The notes under the pieces: model-generated
Told to the model about the DNA's origin: nothing
Databases searched by the model: none
What the model saw: only the letters and a program-made list of their open reading frames with translations
Position numbers and translations under genes: made by a program
NCBI RefSeq assembly: GCF_003480915.1
Contig: NZ_QUKD01000008.1
Span: 213,854 to 277,853 of the forward strand
Reading direction: 5' to 3'
Length of the DNA stretch: 64,000 nucleotides
Origin: Parabacteroides sp. TM07-1AC
GTDB lineage: Bacteria; Bacteroidota; Bacteroidia; Bacteroidales; Tannerellaceae
Shown: piece after piece, positions 10,390 to 18,035 of the stretch
How positions within the stretch are numbered: position 1 is the stretch's first letter
How the letters are laid out: each line of letters opens with the position of its first letter

Positions 10390-11181
10390 TTATTTAAATA
10401 GTAAAATACTGATGGTAGTCAAAAGAGAAACCAACGAGATCCATGTTCCAACACTCGTAAACTGATTTTGTATACTTGCATCCGCTTTGGCACGATTCGG
10501 TTCTACATAAACCAAATCGTTCTGTGTCAGATAAAAATCAGGCGACTGGAAGATATCCCTCGAACGAAGATCATGATATAAGATTGTACGTACTCCGTCT
10601 GTTTCCCTAACAACCGCCACACGATCACGACGACCGTGAATGGTTAAATCACCAGCCATACTGAGTGCTTCAAACAACGTGATACGTTCAGAAGTTATAT
10701 TATAAGTACCTGGATGATTTACTTCTCCAAGTATTGAAATACGGAAATTAAGAAAACGTACCATTACGATCGGATCTTTTATATATCCTTCCTTCTTCAA
10801 TCTGCTTTGGATCAGATCAACCACTTGTCGCCGTGTCAGTCCAACCACCTTTATCTGTCCCAACAGCGGAAAGTTAATCGTACCGTCAGCTTCCACCAAA
10901 TACCCCTCATTATTATTTCCGCCGGAGTATCCGTAATTATTTCCGCCACCATTAATGCCAGTCCCATATTGCAGAAAAGGACGCAATAACTCCGGCTCTA
11001 CACTACTGACTGTTATATCAAGCAAATCGTCTTTCTGTATTTTCAGACTAAACGTATCGACTATGGCTGTTTTTTTCAACAACTCCTCTCCTTGCAAATA
11101 AGCAATATCTTTCACTGACCCACAAGAGAGCAACAGACTGATCAATATCCATCCCCAAAACACACTTTCAAATTTCTTCAT
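10390..11181 (-). CDS. wza: Wza-like polysaccharide export outer-membrane lipoprotein
   Basis: A 263-residue lipoprotein: signal peptide with lipobox LLLSCGSVK (Cys at about 20), a Poly_export domain (KIQKDDLLDITVSS onward), then SLBB domains (GEVNHPGTYNI). A C-terminal hydrophobic segment (WISLVSLLTTISILLF) may replace the amphipathic helix of classical Wza. A Gly/Asn-rich insert (GINGGGNNYGYSGGNN) interrupts the export domain, as in other Bacteroidales. It forms the outer-membrane exit for the polymer and is paired with Wzc downstream. HU gene directly upstream, 3-base gap. Confidence 0.92.
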   Translation of the reverse strand: MKKFESVFWGWILISLLLSCGSVKDIAYLQGEELLKKTAIVDTFSLKIQKDDLLDITVSSVEPELLRPFLQYGTGINGGGNNYGYSGGNNNEGYLVEADGTINFPLLGQIKVVGLTRRQVVDLIQSRLKKEGYIKDPIVMVRFLNFRISILGEVNHPGTYNITSERITLFEALSMAGDLTIHGRRDRVAVVRETDGVRTILYHDLRSRDIFQSPDFYLTQNDLVYVEPNRAKADASIQNQFTSVGTWISLVSLLTTISILLFK

Positions 11182-11184
11182 ATC

Positions 11185-11460
11185 CTATCTGTTTATTTTA
11201 TCAATCAATCCTTTTCCTGGTTTGAATTTCACACTAAATCGTTTACGAATTATACATTCCTGACCAGTTTTGGGATTACGCCCCATGCGCTCCACCTGCT
11301 TCCAGGACATATAGCAACCAAAATTTTGTATCATAACAGGCTCCTCATGCAGGATAGAATTACTTATCACGTCGTTCATCGTATCTATAAAACATAAAGC
11401 TTGTGTCACGGTCACAGACATACGACTTGCAATTTCTTTTGCTAAATCATTCTTATTCAT
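11185..11460 (-). CDS. HU-family DNA-binding protein in the export operon
   Basis: A 91-residue HU/IHF-like protein of normal length: N-terminal helices (MNKNDLAKEIASRM), the beta-arm region with GRNPKTGQE, and a C-terminal FKPGKGLIDKIN. HU proteins bend and compact DNA. It sits between a GT4 (16-base gap) and the wza gene (3-base gap), so it should be made with the export machine. Whether it regulates this locus or is a passenger from a mobile module is not visible. Confidence 0.9.
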   Translation of the reverse strand: MNKNDLAKEIASRMSVTVTQALCFIDTMNDVISNSILHEEPVMIQNFGCYMSWKQVERMGRNPKTGQECIIRKRFSVKFKPGKGLIDKINR

Positions 11461-11476
11461 ACTAGTTTATATTTAT

Positions 11477-12607
11477 TTAATCATATACAAATTCTGGTTT
11501 GTCTCCTCGTCCGGCAACCCAGGCATACAACTGCCCCATCTGCCGGGAAACAACATCCACCGAATATTTATCCAGTACCATCTGACGTCCGCGTTCTCCC
11601 ATAGCCTGCAGCTCTTCTTCATTTAGAAATAAAGCTTCCCGGATAGCTGTCGCCAAAGAGTTAACATCATTATTTGTCCACCAACCACACTGATATGTTT
11701 TCAGATCCCGCCATGGAGAACCGGTCGACGCTATAACAGGAACTTCCTGAAGCAAAGCCTCCGGAACAATCATTCCAAAATTTTCAAAATCACTAGGAAC
11801 AACCAAACATGTTAATGAAGCTAACAAACGATTTTTTTCTTTTCCGGAAACCCAACCTGTAAAATGAATATTACGCAATTGCAAACGTTTTACCTCTCTT
11901 TTCAAAAAGGCGACATAGTCAGGTTCTCCGTCTCCCAAAATCAACAGTTCTCCTAACTCTTGCAGATGTTTCCATGTTTCAAGTAAACGATCAACTCTTT
12001 TGACAGGATGTAAACGTCCCAAATAACCGACTCTCTTTTTCTCCTTTTCCTGTAAAATAATTTCTTTTTCCGTTATTTCTATCGGGTTAGGGATAACTGC
12101 TACCGGATTAGTAAAACCTAATGAATGATAATATTCCATCTCTTTCATACAAGTCACATGAATACAGGCAGCTTGCTGTAACTGCCGACGCTGATATAAT
12201 AATAAAGATGCTTTTTTTACCAAATAGGAATGTCGTAACGCCTCCGGATAAAGAGTCCCATGCAAAGTAATAACATAAGGCTGTCCGTGTTTCCGGGCAT
12301 ACCGTGCAGTAATATAACTGAAGTACATCCATATTCCCTGAATATGATACACATCGACACCTTCTGTTTTAGTCAGTGCCCAAGGAATAGTCTTTGTATA
12401 TCCCCAACGTTTATACAGAATACCGGAATGGGGTAAATAACGAACAGAAGGATCATCTGACACAGCTTCCTCACCCAAATCTGGCTGAAGTGTCAAAATC
12501 TCCACCTCCATTCCCAAAGCTCTGGTTCCCTGCATCGTCAATAAAGTTGTGCACGAAGGACCACCACTAGCTTTACTCATGGAAGTTATTACATGAATAA
12601 TTTTCAT
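11477..12607 (-). CDS. Glycosyltransferase family 4 (GT-B fold)
   Basis: A 376-residue GT-B enzyme beginning KIIHVITSMSKASGGP, with VITLHGTLYPEAL in the first half, and in the second half VGYLGRLHPVKRVDRLLE, GDGEPDY and the EX7E nucleotide motif region (PSDFENFGMIVPEALLQEVPVI). This is the classical GT4 pattern. It is the first intact glycosyltransferase after the replication-like cassette and the GT6 relic. Confidence 0.88.
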   Translation of the reverse strand: MKIIHVITSMSKASGGPSCTTLLTMQGTRALGMEVEILTLQPDLGEEAVSDDPSVRYLPHSGILYKRWGYTKTIPWALTKTEGVDVYHIQGIWMYFSYITARYARKHGQPYVITLHGTLYPEALRHSYLVKKASLLLYQRRQLQQAACIHVTCMKEMEYYHSLGFTNPVAVIPNPIEITEKEIILQEKEKKRVGYLGRLHPVKRVDRLLETWKHLQELGELLILGDGEPDYVAFLKREVKRLQLRNIHFTGWVSGKEKNRLLASLTCLVVPSDFENFGMIVPEALLQEVPVIASTGSPWRDLKTYQCGWWTNNDVNSLATAIREALFLNEEELQAMGERGRQMVLDKYSVDVVSRQMGQLYAWVAGRGDKPEFVYD

Positions 12608-12632
12608 TTATATTACATTTAATGATTAAAAA

Positions 12633-12824
12633 TCAAATTATATTATCGAAGAAAACGAAGTAACCTTCTGTATATACGTGCCAAATAGGAATAATGTCAT
12701 TTGACAAATCTTTGTCAATCCAACAGGGAGCTCCCTGGAAAAAGAAATGTTCTGCACTCCGATAAAAACTCTCCCAGAAAAACACATATTTTCCTGTACA
12801 GATATAAAGAATACCTATTTTCAT
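12633..12824 (-). pseudogene. GT6 (ABO-type) glycosyltransferase relic with internal deletions
   Basis: Only 63 residues remain of a family normally about 245 long. The start [13 protein letters not shown] and [14 protein letters not shown] match the N-terminus of bacterial GT6 enzymes. It then jumps to [16 protein letters not shown], which in intact GT6 lies near residue 170-190, and then to [14 protein letters not shown], resembling the LYPEGW segment close to the C-terminus. Two in-frame internal deletions are the simplest reading. A perfect 14-bp palindrome (CAGGGAGCTCCCTG, 12724-12737) lies at the first junction. Most active-site residues are lost, so no activity is expected. The family comparison is from memory, not from a search. 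Confidence 0.75.
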
Positions 12825-12836
12825 GATTTGATCCTA

Positions 12837-14048
12837 TTAATTTAATAACCAGTCCGCTTTCATCACCGGAGAATGTACTAATAGTCCGGTGACTTTTCCC
12901 AACCGTTTATGCAAAGGGATCATACGGGCGAACAGACAAGCACGTTCCTCTGCAGTCAATGCCACACGAAGTTGGGATAATATCTGTTCTATTTTCCGAA
13001 GTAAAGACGCCTCGTAGACTTCCAGGCGGCTCAAACGGGTAGCCTCTTTCATGTAACCGACAAAAGCCTCCCGCCCCATATTTTTTAACAAGGAATCCGG
13101 ATCATGCTCCGGATTGAGGACGATCCGACCGACAGAGAAACCTTTTTGGATTAATAATCCGGCAGATTTTATACCATTCGTCTGCCCCGCATCATCACCG
13201 TCAAGCATAACGATGGCATACCGGGTATACCGGCTAAGCAGAGCCACATGTTGTTCTGTCAGAGCCGTTCCGCACAAAGCAACCGTGTTCCGGAATCCGG
13301 CAGCATGCATAGCCAACACGTCTTTATAGCCTTCAGTGATATACACAAATTTATGCTGCCGGATTGCTTCCTGTGCCTGATATAAGCCGTACAAAATCTC
13401 ACTTTTATGATAGATCGGACTAGTCGGTGAATTGATATATTTCCGAATATCCGTTCCTTTCGTCTCTCCCAAATAGCGACCGGCAAAAGCAACCAATGCC
13501 CCCTTCTCATTCCGGATAGGAAAAATTAGACGATTACAATAATTCTTATAATCAGAAGGTAAAGAAGAGGGGGCTATACCTACCTCAAATATTTTGTAAG
13601 TTTCACGTAAAACCTCATCTTCCGGCATATATTCCTCCAGTAAATCTAAAAACATCCGGCAACCGCGAAACAGACTATCCATATGAAACCAGCTGACAAC
13701 TTCCGGTAATTTCGATTGTGAAATTTTCTTCACAGGCGGATATTTCACCGGTCGATATACGTCTGTCTCTGAAAGTCCGTACCATCCAGCGAGTATCTTC
13801 AACGCTTCCTTGAAATCACAACTTTCCATTTTCTGAACGAACTTAAAAATATCACCACCTTCCCCACAGGCAAAGCATTTATAATATTGTTCTTCCATAT
13901 TCACATATAGCGACGGATGTCGGTCGTCATGGAACGGACATAGCCCGACCAAAGTCTTTGCAGAACTACCATTTCGTTTCAACGAAATATAACGTTCTAC
14001 CACATCCTCCAGACGGGCTACAGATTTTATTTTATCTTTGAGATTCAT
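12837..14048 (-). CDS. Small DnaG-type DNA primase (CHC2 + Toprim), accessory
   Basis: A 403-residue primase with the CHC2 zinc finger (Cys37, His40, Cys58, Cys61 in LCPFH and CFACG), the DnaG catalytic core (about 120-215), and a Toprim domain with Glu239 (ITEGYKD) and Asp283/285 (MLDGDDAG). Chromosomal DnaG is usually 600+ residues; this one lacks most of the C-terminal helicase-interaction region, as in phage and plasmid primases. It follows the DnaB-like gene with a 7-base gap, so the pair should form one primosome-like unit. It is not expected to be the cell's main primase. Confidence 0.9.
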   Translation of the reverse strand: MNLKDKIKSVARLEDVVERYISLKRNGSSAKTLVGLCPFHDDRHPSLYVNMEEQYYKCFACGEGGDIFKFVQKMESCDFKEALKILAGWYGLSETDVYRPVKYPPVKKISQSKLPEVVSWFHMDSLFRGCRMFLDLLEEYMPEDEVLRETYKIFEVGIAPSSLPSDYKNYCNRLIFPIRNEKGALVAFAGRYLGETKGTDIRKYINSPTSPIYHKSEILYGLYQAQEAIRQHKFVYITEGYKDVLAMHAAGFRNTVALCGTALTEQHVALLSRYTRYAIVMLDGDDAGQTNGIKSAGLLIQKGFSVGRIVLNPEHDPDSLLKNMGREAFVGYMKEATRLSRLEVYEASLLRKIEQILSQLRVALTAEERACLFARMIPLHKRLGKVTGLLVHSPVMKADWLLN

Positions 14049-14055
14049 TACATTA

Positions 14056-15444
14056 TCAAATCACTTGCGGATCATAGTCCGTCAGACAAGTCATCGCAGG
14101 ATTATACCGGAACTTAGCTGCGCCGGTCGCCCCGTTACGATTCTTGGCAACCAGCAGAAGCCCTACTCCACGAAGGTCTTCCTTCGTTTTCGGATCATAA
14201 AATATATTGTATTTTTCGGCACGATATACAAAGACAACCACATCGGCAATCTGTTCAATCGCTCCCGAATTACGCAAATCACTCAATACCGGCAGATGCG
14301 GAGCCGGACGACGTTCGCTTTCACGATTCATCTGTGCCAGCAATACCACTGGAATATTCATCTCTTCCGCCATCAGCTTGATCTTACGGACTACATTCCC
14401 CAAAGCCAAATCAGTCGTCTCCTGCAAATTATTTTTCGAGACAATCAGATTGATCAGGTTCAGGTAATCGATAAACAACAACTCCAACTTTCCCTGCTTG
14501 TGCAAGGCCTGCGCCTTTGCCCGCATATCTTCGACCGTATCCGAACCACAATATTCCAGAATAAGCGGCAATTGCTCCAATGCCTCCTGCGCCTTTGCCA
14601 GGCGTTCACGTTCTGCCGCCGTAGTCCCTTTGAAACGCAAACGGTCGGTATCGACTCCGCTCAACATAGAAAGCAAACGCATTACCAACTGCTCCTTGCT
14701 CATCTCCACGCTGAAAAAAGCGACCGCTTTCCCTGCCCGGGCAGCATTCAGAGCCATCCAAAGTGCCACAGCCGACTTTCCCATGGAGGGACGGGCGGGT
14801 ATCACCACCAACTCTCCGTTATACAAACCACCGGTCAACTGATCCAGCTCACGGAAACCGGTACGGATATGCGCATTCCTGCCAGCTTCACGACCTGCCT
14901 GTTCCGCATACGATTGTTCCAGCACACGGGCAGCCACCTTTCCGGCTTCTTCCGATGTCGATGCATGAACCTGTTCGCTACGCAACGAGTCGACCAGATT
15001 ATCCAGTCCGTTCAGCAACGAAGTTACATCAGCAGAAGGCTGTACCACTTCCGTTTCTTTTTTCTTCAATTCGTCCAGCATGCGACGCAACAGGTAGTTA
15101 TTCACCAGTTCATCAGCATGATAACGGATATGATGATCCGTACGTACATCGAGCAACATGTCCGAAATGAAAGACAATCCGTTCAGCCGTTCATACTGCG
15201 ACAGATCCAAACGGATCATTTCCTGTTCGATCGTCAACATATCCACCACTTTTCCGTTCTCCACCAACGACAACGCCGAAGCATATACAAAACGAAGCCC
15301 CGGATGATAAAACATTTCCGGTTTCAGATGTCCCATCACATCAAAAATAGCATCCGGATTAGTCAGTAAACCTGCTATGACCGCTTTTTCCATATCCAGG
15401 TTGACATGTACCTGTACCTGCTGTTTATTTCCTGCTGTATTCAT
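14056..15444 (-). CDS. DnaB-type replicative helicase, accessory copy
   Basis: A 462-residue helicase with an N-terminal DnaB domain (about 15-120), linker, and RecA-type motor: Walker A ARPSMGKSAVAL, FFSVEMSKEQL, Walker B LLFIDYLNLI, LLAQMNRESE and the arginine-finger region AKNRNGATG. All motor motifs look intact. It starts within the stop of the winged-helix gene (TGATG overlap), so it is translationally coupled to it, and is followed by its primase. The location in a polysaccharide locus suggests a phage- or plasmid-derived replication cassette. Confidence 0.92.
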   Translation of the reverse strand: MNTAGNKQQVQVHVNLDMEKAVIAGLLTNPDAIFDVMGHLKPEMFYHPGLRFVYASALSLVENGKVVDMLTIEQEMIRLDLSQYERLNGLSFISDMLLDVRTDHHIRYHADELVNNYLLRRMLDELKKKETEVVQPSADVTSLLNGLDNLVDSLRSEQVHASTSEEAGKVAARVLEQSYAEQAGREAGRNAHIRTGFRELDQLTGGLYNGELVVIPARPSMGKSAVALWMALNAARAGKAVAFFSVEMSKEQLVMRLLSMLSGVDTDRLRFKGTTAAERERLAKAQEALEQLPLILEYCGSDTVEDMRAKAQALHKQGKLELLFIDYLNLINLIVSKNNLQETTDLALGNVVRKIKLMAEEMNIPVVLLAQMNRESERRPAPHLPVLSDLRNSGAIEQIADVVVFVYRAEKYNIFYDPKTKEDLRGVGLLLVAKNRNGATGAAKFRYNPAMTCLTDYDPQVI

Positions 15445-15935
15445 CAGTTCACCACTCCTTTCTGTTCATTTTGATTGGAATAAAAATTGCTGACTGTAGC
15501 GAACAGCCCACCTTCCCCCTCCGTACCTTGTGAGGGGATATCCGGCGTATGGACCGGTTCTCTTTTAACCTCGATCAACTGTTCATAATTCATCAGGATA
15601 ATCAACTTGTAATTACCCAGGTCTTTTACCTGCAGGAAATTGCATGCTTCCAACTTCTCCAGGCATTTTCTTACCGACTTGCGGCAGAGTCCCGTCAAAG
15701 TCCCTATCTCCGTAAAAGAAGTCACCCATTCACCGGGACGGCACAAATACGAAAAGTCATTCATACAAACCACACCTTCGGAGAAATAGACAAAGGTCTC
15801 TACACAAAGCAACACGCCTGCCAAACGGCGCTGATCGTCGTACCCGCTGAAAAAAGCTTTCAGCACATTTCTTCCAACTTTCAGGTAACCACACTTACGG
15901 ATGCCGGGTGTCATGTTTTCCTTACATTTCTTCAT
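15444..15935 (-). CDS. Winged-helix protein, possible replication initiator/loader
   Basis: A 163-residue protein of unrecognised family. The middle part (EWVTSFTEIGTLTGLCRKSVRKCLEKLEACNFLQV, about 68-102 overall) reads as a winged helix-turn-helix, with a short beta-hairpin after it; the tail is polar and low-complexity. Proteins with this layout commonly precede DnaB-like genes in phage and plasmid replication modules, where they bind origin repeats. The TGATG overlap with the helicase gene and the iteron-like repeats just upstream support an initiator or loader role, but this is inference. Confidence 0.65.
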   Translation of the reverse strand: MKKCKENMTPGIRKCGYLKVGRNVLKAFFSGYDDQRRLAGVLLCVETFVYFSEGVVCMNDFSYLCRPGEWVTSFTEIGTLTGLCRKSVRKCLEKLEACNFLQVKDLGNYKLIILMNYEQLIEVKREPVHTPDIPSQGTEGEGGLFATVSNFYSNQNEQKGVVN

Positions 15936-16027
15936 AATCTTACCCTTTCTGTTTAATAATTAAAGTGTCCCGGATAAAGTCCCGGCAAAGGTTTTTCTGA
16001 AAGTTCTTGATTTTTATATGTATCAGA

Positions 16028-16130
16028 CCGGTTACAATCTGTAAGGGTTACACCCCCGGTTACAACTCTCTTAAATATAGAATAAATATTATTTATAATA
16101 AAAATAAAAGAGCGAATCAAAAATTTAAAA
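16028..16130. repeat. Iteron-like GGTTACA repeats with AT-rich stretch (origin-like)
   Basis: This stretch lies in the 321-base gap between two minus-strand genes. Three direct copies of GGTTACA begin at 16030, 16046 and 16058; two are extended to CCGGTTACAA (16028, 16056). Next to them, about 16066-16130, is a stretch almost without G or C. Iterons plus an AT-rich unwinding region beside a winged-helix protein, DnaB and primase is the layout of a small replicon origin. No function is proven. The reading frame that spans this region (15953-16231) is probably not a gene. Confidence 0.5.
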
Positions 16131-16256
16131 GACCTGCCAATCACCCATTCGGTTACCAACAAATTTAAGGCACGAAGCCATCCGGACGGATTTGATGAAA
16201 AGTCAAAAAAAAGCAGGCAAAGCAAGCTCATTCTGAGCGGGTTAATTATTCAGTTT

Positions 16257-16700
16257 TTAGAATTCGTATTTTCTGTAATTATTAAAGAAACCTAAAACGT
16301 CCTCGTATTCGAGTAATTGGTCGTATAAATCCTGCTGTATACTCGATAACTGAAGTTTTACGTCAAACACAGCCACCACGGCTGCAGCCAGTTCACTGGC
16401 ATAACAGTCGAACATACCGGTTTTATGCATAGCCGTCAGTACCGCCATAAATAACCCTTTGTCAATTACTTTTACTTTAGGGATTTTCAGCACATCCGGT
16501 TTATAACCGAAATACTCCAGGATGACAGGTTGGTAATAACCGAAAAAACTATCTGCAAATTTCTTCCACGATTTCCGGCTTTCCGCCAGATTTGTCAGAC
16601 GAAGAAACAGGGCACATTCCAGTATCTTTCCAACCGGATCGGATTCTTTTTGTATATTGGATTTAAAAGTAGGGAAAGACAACTGTTTGCCTCCCGACAT
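16257..16700 (-). CDS. Hypothetical protein, first gene of the replication-like cassette
   Basis: A 147-residue, soluble, mostly helical protein with no signal peptide or membrane segment. I do not recognise the family. It has a basic and aromatic middle (KSWKKFADSFFGYY) and a C-terminal helical region (QLSSIQQDLYDQLLEYEDVLGFF). It reads into the iteron-like region and the winged-helix/DnaB/primase genes, and a set of 22-bp-spaced repeats lies just upstream of its start, so it may be an origin-binding or regulatory protein of that cassette. That is inference from position only. Confidence 0.6.
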   Translation of the reverse strand: MSGGKQLSFPTFKSNIQKESDPVGKILECALFLRLTNLAESRKSWKKFADSFFGYYQPVILEYFGYKPDVLKIPKVKVIDKGLFMAVLTAMHKTGMFDCYASELAAAVVAVFDVKLQLSSIQQDLYDQLLEYEDVLGFFNNYRKYEF

Positions 16701-16795
16701 AGCATAAAAATTTTTTATTTATCGATATTTGTTTTGTATTCATCTTTTCCACATTTATGCCCGGAAGAGAACGCTTTACCCGCTGAAAAAACAAG

Positions 16796-16860
16796 GGACT
16801 TTTGAACGTAAAATAAAGGACTTTTGAAATCAAAAGTCTAGTCTTAACATTTCAAAAGAT
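16796..16860. repeat. 22-bp-spaced GGACTTTTGAA repeats with palindrome
   Basis: GGACTTTTGAA occurs at 16796-16806 and again at 16818-16828, exactly 22 bases apart. The second copy is half of a palindrome (GACTTTTGA, two bases, TCAAAAGTC; 16819-16838), and a further inverted TTCAAAAG lies at 16851-16858. The cluster is in the 170-base gap upstream of the hypothetical gene that starts at 16700. It could be an operator for a repressor or a second set of replication iterons. Confidence 0.6.
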
Positions 16861-16870
16861 ACCTGTTTTA

Positions 16871-18016
16871 TTATTCTAAATAATTCAGATTCTCACGTGC
16901 TATACGTGGATTCTGTGGTAAATATTTTCGAAAATAACCAGCTGCATTTTCCTTATCACCATCCATCAACGACAAGACCCCTAAGTTATTGTAAGCGCGC
17001 GGATCTCCATTTACCTGCTGAAAGAAATAGCGGGCCGATTCTTTATCTCCCTGAGATAAGGCGGCGGCTGCCGCATTCAGTTGAGCGACCTTACAGGTTG
17101 GATAGGTATAGGCAGCTACTTCATAAATTTCACGGTATTGCTCCGTGCCGGGACGGTATAAAGCGGCTACGCGAAAGAAATCCCGCAGGGATACTTTATC
17201 CGGCTGGTTATAGACTTTTTCGATTAACTGAGGATCATTGACGGACACCGTTTCCGATTCGGTTTCAACGGCCAGCTCCATACGGCGCAAACGGCTGAAA
17301 AAGGTCTTCTCGATATCCTTGTAAACAGCTCCGTTGTCTATCGCCTTGATCTGTTTACGACGGCTGTCCGGATCATCGGTCAACTGGAAGATCGACAACA
17401 CACAGCTGCTGTATTTCTTATCCGATCCGGCAATAAGACGTTGTAATCCCTCCCAGTCTTCTCCTACCCAGTCTACTGTGATCAAGCCGTCATTGGGTAA
17501 ATGAAACTGCTTCTGCAGGTAATTCTTGAACTGGATCGCACGGTTACCGGCAAGCTGTTCATTCGCTTTCGTATTGCCGTCAGGCGAAGCATAACCGGTA
17601 ATACGGATCTTCTTGATTTTCCCGTTGCCGGACTGCAACAAAGGTTTCAACTGTACCTCCAGCTTCGCCAGTTCGGCACGGTTATTTCCATACTTCGGGT
17701 TGATTTGAACGTTCCCGGCTGGAAAATCAATGTAAGCATCCAGTTTTTCTACTGATACAGTAGGCAACAGCTCTTCATCAGGTGTAATATAAGTAATCAT
17801 CCGACCATATACCGATTGGGCATCGATCTGTAATTGCGGAATAGTTACACTTCTCGACAACAGCTGAGAATCTTTCTCCTGTTTCATTTCAACTGACATC
17901 GTACGAGCCACTTCATAAATATTTTCTGTTGCAACCGTCTCTTTTTGAGAACTACAAGCCGATAAAACAGCCAGTAAACCAAGACTGGCAATTCCTTCTA
18001 AAATTCTTTTTTGCAT
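16871..18016 (-). CDS. OmpA-family lipoprotein with C-terminal TPR-like repeats
   Basis: A 381-residue lipoprotein: signal peptide with lipobox LLAVLSACSSQ (Cys about 21), an N-terminal unique part, an OmpA-C-like peptidoglycan-binding domain (about 90-230; ITGYASPDGNTKANEQLAGNRA is split here as ITGYASPDGN and LAGNRA), and a tail with TPR-like helices (AYNNLGVLSLMDGDKENAAGYF). Similar proteins in Bacteroidales occur beside fimbria or surface-structure genes. It follows the fucosyltransferase by 19 bases in the same run, so it may anchor or organise the envelope near the exported glycan. Role not proven. Confidence 0.8.
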   Translation of the reverse strand: MQKRILEGIASLGLLAVLSACSSQKETVATENIYEVARTMSVEMKQEKDSQLLSRSVTIPQLQIDAQSVYGRMITYITPDEELLPTVSVEKLDAYIDFPAGNVQINPKYGNNRAELAKLEVQLKPLLQSGNGKIKKIRITGYASPDGNTKANEQLAGNRAIQFKNYLQKQFHLPNDGLITVDWVGEDWEGLQRLIAGSDKKYSSCVLSIFQLTDDPDSRRKQIKAIDNGAVYKDIEKTFFSRLRRMELAVETESETVSVNDPQLIEKVYNQPDKVSLRDFFRVAALYRPGTEQYREIYEVAAYTYPTCKVAQLNAAAAALSQGDKESARYFFQQVNGDPRAYNNLGVLSLMDGDKENAAGYFRKYLPQNPRIARENLNYLE

Positions 18017-18035
18017 GATTAATATTCTTATTATT

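Noticed and set aside
14038..15369. Long plus-strand open frame of about 440 codons opposite the DnaB gene
   Set aside because: Antisense to an intact, motif-complete helicase; its translation is rich in His, Gln and Arg and shows no domain.
15953..16231. Minus-strand frame of 92 codons between two cassette genes
   Set aside because: Runs through the GGTTACA repeats and the AT-rich stretch; low-complexity hydrophobic translation, better explained as cis-acting DNA.
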